Assembly (NCBI GenBank): GCA_937950325.1
Contig: CALFDJ010000036.1
Location: 17,787 to 81,786, forward strand
Source: an uncultured Collinsella sp.
GTDB lineage: Bacteria; Actinomycetota; Coriobacteriia; Coriobacteriales; Coriobacteriaceae
Length of the DNA: 64,000 nucleotides
Reading direction: 5' to 3'
In this document: positions 36,144-43,893 of the stretch, in pieces
Layout of the letters: each line of letters begins with the position of its first letter
Numbering within the stretch: position 1 is the first letter of the stretch
Made by a program: the position numbers and the translations under genes
Notes under the pieces: model-generated
What the model was told of the DNA's origin: nothing
The model's database searches: none
The model's input: the letters and a program-made list of their open reading frames with translations, nothing else

Positions 36144-38639
36144 CTATTCGCTATCGTCCCCAGCGTTTTCGCGGTCATTTGCAAGCATCGCTGCGCCGGC
36201 GACCGTCGTCGCCACGGCGGCAGCGGCGAGCCCGGCGGCAATGCCGGAGCCATCGCCCGTGTCGGCGAGTTTTCCGCCCGAGCCCTTGCCCTTGTTGTCC
36301 TTGCCGTTCTTGTCGGTGCTGCTCGCGTTGGTGCCGTTGCCGCTGCCGGTGCCGCCCGCACTGCCCGAGGCCGCTACGGTAAAGCTTGCGGCTCCGTCGG
36401 TGGCAAGCGTGTAGTTTTGCGCCGCGTCGCCCAACAGACCTTTCGCACGCACCCAATACGTCCCCGCGGCAAATGCCTCGCCCTCGGCCATTGCCGTGCC
36501 CGGAGCGCCGTCCGCGTCGTGCACAAACTCGAGCTGGGCGGTGCAGGCGTCGGTTTCGAGCTTGCCCTCGAGTGATGCCGCAATCTTGGCGCGCACGTCT
36601 TCGCCGGCCTTAAGGCCTTCGAGTCCCTCAAAATGGGGCGTCAGCGCGAGCGGATCGATATCGATGGGCACGAAGCCCTGCAGTCCTGTAGCGGTCTCGT
36701 TGCCCAGGGCGTCGACATCCACGTATTCGATGGCAAACGCGCTGCCAGAAGCGGCCACGTTGAGTACGTTGCTGCTGTTAACGAGGCGGAAATGACCCTC
36801 GCCAACGGTCTTGCCATCCTGGAATGAGGCATCGCTCAGCGAGTCGCCGTACGTCATGCGCATGCGGGTCGGGAGATAGTACGGGAGATAGTACGAAGCC
36901 GTCTGCTTGTGCTCCGTATCGTAATTGCGCTGATAGATGCTCCGGGCCAGCGCCGCATCAACAAAGTCGGATGCGATGATGCCAATGTGCTTGAGGTAAT
37001 CTGACTTTGTATCCTCGATGCCGCTGGGATTGATGTACGGGCTCTTATACAGATGCTCGTTGACTACTCGTGCCGAGGTAAAAGGATTGCCTCCGTGCGA
37101 CAAGCCCGTGCAGCTGGTGTAGTTGATAGACCAGCAACGCTCCAGGACTTTCTCCTTGGCCCCGTTATCGTCCTCGACATCTACCTCGTTGCGCGTGCGT
37201 CCGGTCGTTTCCTTCAGCGCATTATCGACCCAGCTGAGCTTGTCGGTTCCCGTGAGTTTGTACTTGTCCTGGGCGTATACCTTGGTGCAATAGGGCTCTT
37301 TGTCGCCTGTTTCCCCCGCGGCTTCAAAGCCCTGCGCGTTTTGGACGAGGCACATGGAGCTACTGTCGGTGTGCACTGCGATTTTGTTATCCCATTCGGT
37401 GAGGTCGAGTCCCCACGTGTGGCCGCTTACGCTGTCGCCGGCGAGCCTAAATCGACGCAGCAGAACGATCTTTCCGCGCACCTCGCCCAGTGTGGGAACG
37501 CGGCTCGACGTATAGAACAGTTTGGGGTTGTCGTCCAAAACCTTGGCGAAAGCCGTCGTAACACTTTCGTCGGTAGCCTCGTCGTTGCCTCGTGATACAA
37601 GCATGATGAGCGCTTCTGTCGGGTTTTCGTTCAAAAACGTTTTGAAGTAGCCTATGACATCGGAAAGATGCAAAAAGTACGCGTCTTTTTTGAGCAGGTA
37701 GTACATCCCATGGTCGATGCCAGGGTTGTCGCCCTTTCCGAGCCGGATATCAAAATAGCGAATGCCTTCGAGCAACTGCGTGGGAATGTAATCCTGCTGG
37801 CATTTTACTTGCGAGGATTGGGGCTCAGTGTCGTTGTCCACGCTGCAGGTGCCCGAATCGTGCGTGCCCGGGATGCTCAGCTCGTCGAGGAACTTGTTGT
37901 CCTCGACGTATTTCATCCAACATGGTCCGTCGACGTAGCTGCTGTACGTAATCCAGTCGAGGCTGCTAACCGTGGCATCGTTCTTTTTCATGTCGTAACC
38001 GATAAGTTCGAGCTCCCACGGAATGCTCTTACTCTTACTCTTATGACAGATCTTATTGTTGTCCTGGTCTTCGCCGTTCGATTCTATTGCCAGGTACTTA
38101 ATGTCTTTTTTCTCGGTTTCTTTCTCGACCGTGCGGTCTCGGATGATATAGGTTCCGTTTGATTGACGCTCGAACGCAAAAGAGCGGCTGGGCTTGCCGT
38201 CATGCTCGCCACTCCATACGTGGATGACCTTTCCGTCTTTGTCCGAGTCGCCATCGACCGACCAAATGCTGTAGCCCGTCTTTTTATGCTCTTCGAAATT
38301 GAGCAAGGTGCGGATAGCATATCAGTTTGTATCGTCATTCTTGGTCGTTACGTTCTCAAGGATGAGCTTGCTGGATGTGCCGTCATTAAACAGATGGCAG
38401 ACGTTGCCGATGACGTTGCCGTCTTCGTTAACGCTTGCGGTGCGAAAATAGCCCGCGGGGCGAAGGCGAATGACGAAATTGTCGAGGCTGACCGACGCTG
38501 TGGCAGCGTCGTCTGCAAATGCCGCTCGTGGGCCAATGCCCAATGCCGCGGTTTCGGGCAGGCTTGCAAGTGGCGACAACGCCGCGAGTCCAAGGCCCAA
38601 CGTAAATGCTCGGCGGCTGATGGCGTGGTGTTCGGTCAT
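36144..38639 (-). pseudogene. Tat-exported PI-PLC-like phospholipase with LAXTG tail, interrupted by one in-frame TGA
   Basis: From the ATG at 38639 (GGAGAAG ribosome site) the frame encodes a twin-arginine signal (SRRAFTLGLGLAALS) and a beta-rich segment, then stops at a TGA at 38322-38324. The same frame continues open for about 725 codons. The continuation has a PI-PLC X domain with both catalytic histidines (SIPGTHDSGTC and NPGIDHGM), a C-terminal beta domain, a low-complexity G/N/K linker and a LADTG sorting motif with hydrophobic segment and charged tail. LAXTG is the motif used by class E sortases. No ribosome site precedes the TTG at 38306, so internal initiation is unlikely. A TGG to TGA change would explain it. 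Full read-through length would be 831 residues. Confidence 0.8.
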
Positions 38640-38845
38640 AACTTCTCCATTCGTAGAGTGCGGTTATGCGATAGTTTTGGTCACTATACTGCTCAGATGT
38701 TTAAAGATGCTGGTTTAATTGTCTTCGCGGCGCAATAAATCGGCGGGCGGACGTGTTGGGGTGCTTGTCGTTTTCGTACTGTTGCTACATTTGGAGCGGT
38801 TCCGGCGTCCGGCATCCTCGCGTTCGTTGGCTACCGGCATAAGAA

Positions 38846-38873
38846 AGGGAGGGTCGGTTTACCGGCCCTCCCT
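38846..38873 (-). terminator. Terminator hairpin after the lipoprotein gene
   Basis: The arms AGGGAGGGTCGG (38846-38857) and CCGGCCCTCCCT (38862-38873) pair with one wobble. The minus-strand continuation is TTCTTATG. The 305-bp gap between the lipoprotein stop and the phospholipase start holds this hairpin and no clear gene. Confidence 0.65.
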
Positions 38874-38944
38874 GGGTACGAAGCGCTGGGGTACCGCCGC
38901 TTGTTAGCACTGCGCCCGTGTTTCCCGCTGCGCTCGCCAGTTAC

Positions 38945-39538
38945 TTAGCGCTTGATCTCGATATCGTCGAGCTTGACGTCCATGGCCTCGGTCTTGGCCT
39001 CGGCGATGTCGTCGGCAAATTCCAGAGACTTCATCATGGTCTCGACGGCGTCCTTGTGCTCCTCGACGTTGTCGATGCGCACATACACGCTGCCACCGTC
39101 AACGTCGGTGAAGTACTCGGTCGTCACGCCGCCCGAGTGTGTGTAGGAAGCGTTGCGCCAGGTCTTGCCGTTGTACTTGACGGGGTCATTCTCGGTCCAC
39201 TCAAAGCTGGCATTCCACTTTGCCTCGTAGTCGAACAGCTCGTCGGCGTTCTTGTCAGAGTCGAAGACGGGGATGAAGCGATCACTGGCGTGCTCGCTCT
39301 CGGTGAACTTAAACTGGGCCCTGTCGGCGGTGTCGCCGGCAACGTCGGTAATCTCGACGCCCTCGGGAACCTCGACCTTAAACCAAATGAAGTCGGTCCT
39401 CATATCCACGGCTGGCTTTTCTGCGCCGCCGCCACCGCCACTGCCGGTAGCGCCGCCGCTGCCGCCGCAACCCACCAGGGCAACCGCGGCAAAGAGACTG
39501 ATGCAGAGGGTGAGAATCGCAAAGGCCTTCTTTTTCAT
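38945..39538 (-). CDS. Predicted lipoprotein of unknown function
   Basis: This 197-residue protein has a lipoprotein signal: a KKK start, a hydrophobic core and the lipobox LVGC with Cys24, followed by a glycine-rich linker (GGSGGATGSGGGGG). The mature part is acidic and beta-rich, with FIWFKVEVPEGVEI and GGSVYVRIDNV, and ends in a helical segment. It would be anchored on the outer face of the membrane. No named family is recognised. A terminator hairpin lies downstream, so it is probably transcribed alone. Confidence 0.8.
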   Translation of the reverse strand: MKKKAFAILTLCISLFAAVALVGCGGSGGATGSGGGGGAEKPAVDMRTDFIWFKVEVPEGVEITDVAGDTADRAQFKFTESEHASDRFIPVFDSDKNADELFDYEAKWNASFEWTENDPVKYNGKTWRNASYTHSGGVTTEYFTDVDGGSVYVRIDNVEEHKDAVETMMKSLEFADDIAEAKTEAMDVKLDDIEIKR

Positions 39539-39610
39539 GGTCGTGTCCTCCTCGATCTGTAATCGTCCATGGATTACCTGCCTTTACTGTACGCGTGGAC
39601 GGCTCGCTAG

Positions 39611-39837
39611 GGTGGGCCATGTGTCCCATTCTGGGGGCTGGAATTGCGCCGACAAGTGGCAATATGTGCGGTCGCAAAAGAGGGGAGGGCCGATGCTGTC
39701 GGCCCTCCCCGGGGTGAGGTGCCCGTTGATTTAATGGGGCGCGCGTGCGTGGGCGTTGCCCCAACAGGTTCCTTGTTTATAGATATGCCTCAGTTTTTGA
39801 CGTCCGGAAGTCTCGAAAGGTGGGCCATGTGTCCCAT
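39611..39837 (+). repeat. Pair of direct repeats with dyad symmetry
   Basis: The 19-bp sequence GGTGGGCCATGTGTCCCAT occurs at 39611-39629 and again at 39819-39837. Similarity extends about 14 bases upstream of each. Within it TGGGCCATGTGTCCCA is an imperfect dyad (12 of 16). The 462-bp gap at 39539-40000, between divergent genes, holds this pair, a hairpin and a promoter. Confidence 0.6.
39682..39710. repeat. Strong GC-rich hairpin in the intergenic region
   Basis: A perfect 12-bp stem GGGGAGGGCCGA/TCGGCCCTCCCC (39682-39693 with 39699-39710) has a 5-base loop. The minus-strand continuation is TCTTTTGC, so it may be a minus-strand terminator, but no minus-strand gene is seen upstream of it. 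It resembles the hairpin at 38846-38873. Confidence 0.55.
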
Positions 39838-39892
39838 GTTTGCGGTGCCGACGCCTATCGTTCGTCATAGAAATCCGCGATGGCCAGGTGCG

Positions 39893-39921
39893 CTGACGCT
39901 CGCGTACTTATGGGCTAGACT
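39893..39921 (+). promoter_or_regulatory. Likely promoter of the cyclodeaminase-folD pair
   Basis: CTGACG (39893-39898) and TAGACT (39916-39921) are separated by 17 bases, about 80 bases before the first gene. Each hexamer matches its consensus at four of six positions. Confidence 0.45.
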
Positions 39922-40000
39922 TAGCACCATTACGTGATCGATGCGGTCGGCCGACGTCGGCCGCCCGACCGATATATATGACTTGAAGGTGCGTGTGCGT

Positions 40001-40633
40001 ATGAGCCAAGAGATGATGGATAAAACCTGTCGCGGTTTTGCCGAGGCGCTTGCCGCACGCGAGCCGGTTCCCGGCGGCGGTAGCGCGAGCGCCTTTGTAG
40101 GTGCACTGGGCGCCTCGCTTTGCGGGATGGTTGCTCGCTATGGGGCGACAAACCCTGCGCTTGCCGATCGCGCCGACGATCTGACGCGCGCGTTTGCCCA
40201 GGCGGATGAGTTGGCGCAGGAACTTGTGGGTCTAGTCGCCGAGGACGTTCGTGCCTACGGGCAGGTGTCCACGGCGTACGGTATTCCGCGTGACGATCCG
40301 GCTCGAGCGACCGCGATTCAGGATGCGCTGCATGTGGCCGCTATGCCGCCGTATCGCATTATAGATGCCTGCGGGCGTGCGCTGGCGCTGCTCGAGGACA
40401 TGGCCGACAAGGGTTCGCGTCAGCTGCTGTCCGATGTGGCGTGCGGCGCCGTGTTCTGCCGTGCCGCTATGCAGGGCGCGAGCTTGACGCTCTTTGCGAA
40501 CACCACGTCTATGAAAGATCGCGTTCGTGCTGAGGAGCTCGAGACGGCGTGTGATGAGTTGCTCGACACATGGTTGCCGCGCGCCGATGCGCTGGCGCGC
40601 CGCGCCTCCGACGCTGCAAGGAAGAGAGGATAG
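40001..40633 (+). CDS. Cyclodeaminase/cyclohydrolase family protein (methenyl-THF cyclohydrolase-like)
   Basis: This 210-residue helical protein belongs to the family that includes FTCD cyclodeaminase and FchA methenyltetrahydrofolate cyclohydrolase. The signature PVPGGGSASAFVGALGASL is at residues 22-41, followed by conserved AMPPYRI and SDVACGA. The ATG at 40001 is chosen because the family N-terminus begins there. The stop is two bases before the folD start codon region, so the two genes are co-transcribed. This supports a folate one-carbon role, probably converting methenyl-THF to formyl-THF, though formimino-THF deamination is also possible. Confidence 0.85.
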   Translation: MSQEMMDKTCRGFAEALAAREPVPGGGSASAFVGALGASLCGMVARYGATNPALADRADDLTRAFAQADELAQELVGLVAEDVRAYGQVSTAYGIPRDDPARATAIQDALHVAAMPPYRIIDACGRALALLEDMADKGSRQLLSDVACGAVFCRAAMQGASLTLFANTTSMKDRVRAEELETACDELLDTWLPRADALARRASDAARKRG

Positions 40634-40635
40634 CC

Positions 40636-41490
40636 ATGGCTGAACTGCTGAAGGGTGCTCCCGTTGCTCGCGCTTTGACCGAGGAACTTGCTGCTCGCTG
40701 TGCAGCCCTGCGCGAGCGCGGTGTTGTACCGACGCTGGCCATCGTTCGTGTGGGCGAGCGCGAGGACGACCTGTCCTACGAGCGCGGTGCCCTCAAGCGC
40801 TGCGAAAAAGTGGGGATTGAGGCTCGTCGCGTTTTGCTTTCCGCCGATGTTTCGCAGGACGAGCTGTTGACGGCCATCGAGGACATCAATACCGATTCGG
40901 CTGTTCATGGCTGCCTGATGTTCCGCCCGCTGCCCGCCGGCCTTGACGAGAACGCCGTCGCCGCAGCGCTCGATCCCGCCAAGGACGTTGACTCCATGAC
41001 GCCGGCTTCGCTGCTCACCACGCTTTCGGGGCGCGGCGAGGGTTTTGCCCCCTGTACAGCCGAAGCCGTGCTTGCTTTGCTGGATCATTACGGCGTTGAG
41101 CTGGATGGAGCTAAGGTTGCTGTGGTCGGGCGCTCGCTGGTGATCGGGCGTCCTGTTGCCGCAATGCTTACGGCGCGCAATGCGACCGTGACGACGTGCC
41201 ATACGCATACGCGCGGCCTTGCTGCCGAGTGCCGTGCGGCTGATATTGTGGTTGCGGCCGTTGGACGCGCGCGCACGATTGGTGCGGACGCGGTTCGCGA
41301 GGGCCAGACGATCATCGATGTGGGCATTAACTGGGACGAGGCCGCCGGCAAGCTGGTCGGCGACGTCGATTTTGATGCTGCGGAGCCGGTTGTTGGCGCC
41401 ATCACCCCCGTGCCGGGCGGCGTGGGCGCCGTGACAACGGCGATTCTCGCCAAACACGTGATCGAAGCGGCCGAGCGCGCATCGAAATAG
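40636..41490 (+). CDS. folD: Methylene-THF dehydrogenase/methenyl-THF cyclohydrolase FolD
   Basis: This 284-residue bifunctional enzyme oxidises methylene-THF with NAD(P) and hydrolyses the methenyl form. Motifs visible are VGRSLVIGRPVAAML (cofactor loop), ADIVVAAVGRA, VIDVGINW and the C-terminal PVPGGVGAVTTAIL. The usual catalytic YxxxK motif reads YERGALKRCEK, keeping the tyrosine but with lysine one place later than normal, and the QLPLP loop reads FRPLP, so the active site is somewhat divergent. GAGAGGA lies five bases before the ATG. It follows the cyclodeaminase gene by two bases. Confidence 0.93.
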   Translation: MAELLKGAPVARALTEELAARCAALRERGVVPTLAIVRVGEREDDLSYERGALKRCEKVGIEARRVLLSADVSQDELLTAIEDINTDSAVHGCLMFRPLPAGLDENAVAAALDPAKDVDSMTPASLLTTLSGRGEGFAPCTAEAVLALLDHYGVELDGAKVAVVGRSLVIGRPVAAMLTARNATVTTCHTHTRGLAAECRAADIVVAAVGRARTIGADAVREGQTIIDVGINWDEAAGKLVGDVDFDAAEPVVGAITPVPGGVGAVTTAILAKHVIEAAERASK

Positions 41491-41524
41491 GCGTTTTGAA
41501 GCTGTTTGAGGGGTTAGTTCTATA

Positions 41525-41763
41525 CCCCGTGGACAAAAAATGCCAAATATGAGTAGTGTTGCCAAGATAGTCACATATATTTTAGGTTAATTTGGCTCTC
41601 TAACGATATTTATTATCGATAGAGAGCCTATTTTATTGGACCTATGGGGAATTACATCATCTAATTTTTGAACAAATGTAGACTTCCGACACCCATGCGT
41701 AGCAAAATTGCTGTTACTAAATTAGTGACAGTACTCATATTTGGCATTTTTTGACCACAGGGG
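41525..41763. mobile_element. 239-bp MITE-like element with 35-36 bp terminal inverted repeats
   Basis: The left end (41525-41559, starting CCCCGTGGACAAAAAATG) and the right end (41728-41763) are inverted copies that differ at two bases and one single-base gap. The interior is AT-rich, unlike the GC-rich surroundings, and has no open frame for a transposase. A terminator-like hairpin and a near-palindrome (41711-41731) lie inside. No clear target duplication is visible. The features fit a non-autonomous element; it lies between folD and the dipeptidase gene. Confidence 0.75.
41594..41637 (+). terminator. Terminator-like hairpin inside the MITE-like element
   Basis: A 15-bp stem with one mismatch (GGCTCTCTAACGATA at 41594-41608 with TATCGATAGAGAGCC at 41614-41628) is followed by TATTTTATT. 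It would serve as the terminator of folD. Confidence 0.75.
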
Positions 41764-41845
41764 TTGCTGGTGCCGTGGTTTCGCCCTTTTTGCGCCGAAG
41801 CGATACACTGTTGCCGTTTGATTTCTTCGCTCAAGGAGGATGCGC

Positions 41846-43369
41846 ATGCCGTGCACAACGATTCTGGTCGGTAAAAACGCAAGCTACGACGGGTCGACGC
41901 TTGTCGCCCGCAACGAGGACTCGTCCAACGGGGTGTTTGAGCCCAAGCGCATGCGCGTGGTGCATCCCGACGAGCAGCCGCGTGTCTACACGAGCGTCCT
42001 GAGCCACCTGACCGTTGAGTTGCCCGACAATCCCATGCGCTACACGAGCGTCCCCGACGTCGTTCCCGGTCACGGTATTTGGGCCGAGGCCGGATTCAAC
42101 GAGCTCAATGTTGGCATGTCCGCAACCGAGACGCTCACCACCAACGAGCGCGTCCGCGGTGCCGATCCGCTCGTGGACTATGTGCCCGCCAAGGGCAACG
42201 AGGGCGAGGACGGATATGTTCCGGCACAGTCCGGTGGCTTGGGCGAGGAGGACATGGTGACCCTGGTTCTGCCGTACGCCAAGTCCGCCCGCGACGGCGT
42301 ACGCATTCTGGGTGACCTGCTCGAGCGCTTCGGCACCTACGAGAACAACGGCATCGCCTTTAGCGACGTGGACGAGATCTGGTGGCTCGAGACCATCGGC
42401 GGCCACCACTGGATTGCCAAGCGCGTGCCTGACGACGCCTATGTGACCATGCCCAACCAGCTGGGTATCGACAGCTTTGACCTGGATGACGCTGAGGGCG
42501 CCCAGGCCGACCACATGTGCTCGGCCGACCTGCGCGCCTGGATGGCCGAGTGGCATCTGGACCTGACGCTGGGCGTTGAGGGCGACGGTCCGGCGACGGT
42601 CTTTAACCCGCGCGAGGCCTTTGGCTCGCACAGCGACAGCGACCATGTCTACAACACGCCGCGCGCCTGGTACATGCAGCGCTGCCTCAACCCCAGCGAC
42701 GTGTGGGATGGTCCCGAGGCCGACTACACGCCCGAGAGCGACGACATCCCCTGGAGCCGTGTGCCCGAGCGCAAGGTGACCATCGAGGACATCAAGTACG
42801 TGCTTTCGAGCCACTACCAGGGCACGGAGTACGACTGCTACGGCAGCAAGGGCACGCCCGCTACGCGTGGCGCCTATCGCCCCATCGGCATCAATCGCAA
42901 CAGCCAGCTTGCCGTGTTGCAGCTGCGCCCCTATGCGCAGCCGGCCTTCCGCGCCGTGCAGTGGATGGCCTTTGGCTCCAACTCGTTTAACGCGCTGGTT
43001 CCGCTGTACGCCAACGTCGAGACCATGCCCGAGTACTATGCCGACACGCAGGCTCGCGTGACGTCCGAAAACTTCTACTGGGCCAACCGCCTGATCGGCG
43101 CGCTGGCCGACGTCCGCTTCCATGAGTGCGGTCGCGCGGTCGAGGATTATCAGGAGAAGGTCGGTGGCATGGGCCACAAGCAGATCCATGACGTCGATGC
43201 TGCCGTAGCCGCTCTGCCTGAGGCCGAGGTGCCTGCCGAGCTTGCACGCGCCAACGAGGCCTTTGCCGAGCTCGTGCGCGTGGAGACCGATGCCCTGTTG
43301 GGCAAGGTGCTCTACACCACGAGCTGTGCCATGAAGAACTCCTTCGCGATGAACGACAACGTGAGGTAG
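41846..43369 (+). CDS. C69 family dipeptidase (PepD-like)
   Basis: This protein of 507 residues is an N-terminal-nucleophile dipeptidase. The start MPCTTILVGKNASYDGSTLVARNED matches the family, in which the cysteine at position 3 becomes the N-terminal catalytic residue after processing. The ATG at 41846 is chosen over 41840, which overlaps the AAGGAGG ribosome site at 41833-41839. Further motifs are DVDEIWWLETIGGHHW and NSQLAVLQLR. No export signal is present, so it acts in the cytoplasm on dipeptides. It lies directly after the MITE-like element, which may supply or block promoter sequence. Confidence 0.9.
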   Translation: MPCTTILVGKNASYDGSTLVARNEDSSNGVFEPKRMRVVHPDEQPRVYTSVLSHLTVELPDNPMRYTSVPDVVPGHGIWAEAGFNELNVGMSATETLTTNERVRGADPLVDYVPAKGNEGEDGYVPAQSGGLGEEDMVTLVLPYAKSARDGVRILGDLLERFGTYENNGIAFSDVDEIWWLETIGGHHWIAKRVPDDAYVTMPNQLGIDSFDLDDAEGAQADHMCSADLRAWMAEWHLDLTLGVEGDGPATVFNPREAFGSHSDSDHVYNTPRAWYMQRCLNPSDVWDGPEADYTPESDDIPWSRVPERKVTIEDIKYVLSSHYQGTEYDCYGSKGTPATRGAYRPIGINRNSQLAVLQLRPYAQPAFRAVQWMAFGSNSFNALVPLYANVETMPEYYADTQARVTSENFYWANRLIGALADVRFHECGRAVEDYQEKVGGMGHKQIHDVDAAVAALPEAEVPAELARANEAFAELVRVETDALLGKVLYTTSCAMKNSFAMNDNVR

Positions 43370-43468
43370 GGATTTCCCGTCGATCGAATAGCGCTAAAAC
43401 GCTTTGTCGCTTTCGCTCAATCTTGGGTACAAGAACGCCAATGCAGTTGTTTGTGATTGGAGACAACC

Positions 43469-43885
43469 ATGGTTATGAAACTCGATCAGCTTGTTAACGG
43501 CGCCATTAACGTGGGCTTTGGCGCTGCCGCCGTTGCTGTCGAAGGCGGCAAGAAGGTCCTCGACGACCTTAACACCAAGGGCGAGCAGGTCCGCAAGGAC
43601 ACCGCCACCCCCGATATCGCCCGCAGCGTGTCCGACATGTTCGAGCAGGCCGGCGGTACCATCTCCGATCTGACCGAGCGCTTGGGCATGCAGGGCGAGA
43701 CCGCGGCCCAGCGCGTGCTTGACGAGCTCATCCTTGCCCGGGTCCGCGTCATGACCGCCCCCGAGCGCACGGCCTTCCTGGCCCATGTGCGCGACATCGT
43801 CGATTCGGTCGAGGACAACGTGACCTCGGTGCCCGTTGAGTCCGTTGAGCCCGACGATGCGAAGGATACCGAAGAGGCCGAGTAG
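43469..43885 (+). CDS. Phasin-like small helical protein upstream of ubiB
   Basis: This 138-residue protein starts at ATG 43469, five bases after GGAGA. It has an alanine/glycine-rich amphipathic helix (GAINVGFGAAAVAVEGGKKVLDDL), then a long helical region (DIARSVSDMFEQAGGTISDLTERLG) and an acidic tail (DDAKDTEEAE). The pattern resembles phasin-type surface-coating proteins, but the match is weak. The ubiB-like gene starts eight bases after the stop, so the two are co-transcribed and probably work together. Confidence 0.65.
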   Translation: MVMKLDQLVNGAINVGFGAAAVAVEGGKKVLDDLNTKGEQVRKDTATPDIARSVSDMFEQAGGTISDLTERLGMQGETAAQRVLDELILARVRVMTAPERTAFLAHVRDIVDSVEDNVTSVPVESVEPDDAKDTEEAE

Positions 43886-43893
43886 CAGCGCAG

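Noticed and set aside
38322..38324. TGA in the phospholipase as a selenocysteine codon
   Set aside because: It lies far from the active site, in a beta segment, with no bacterial SECIS-type hairpin evident just after it.
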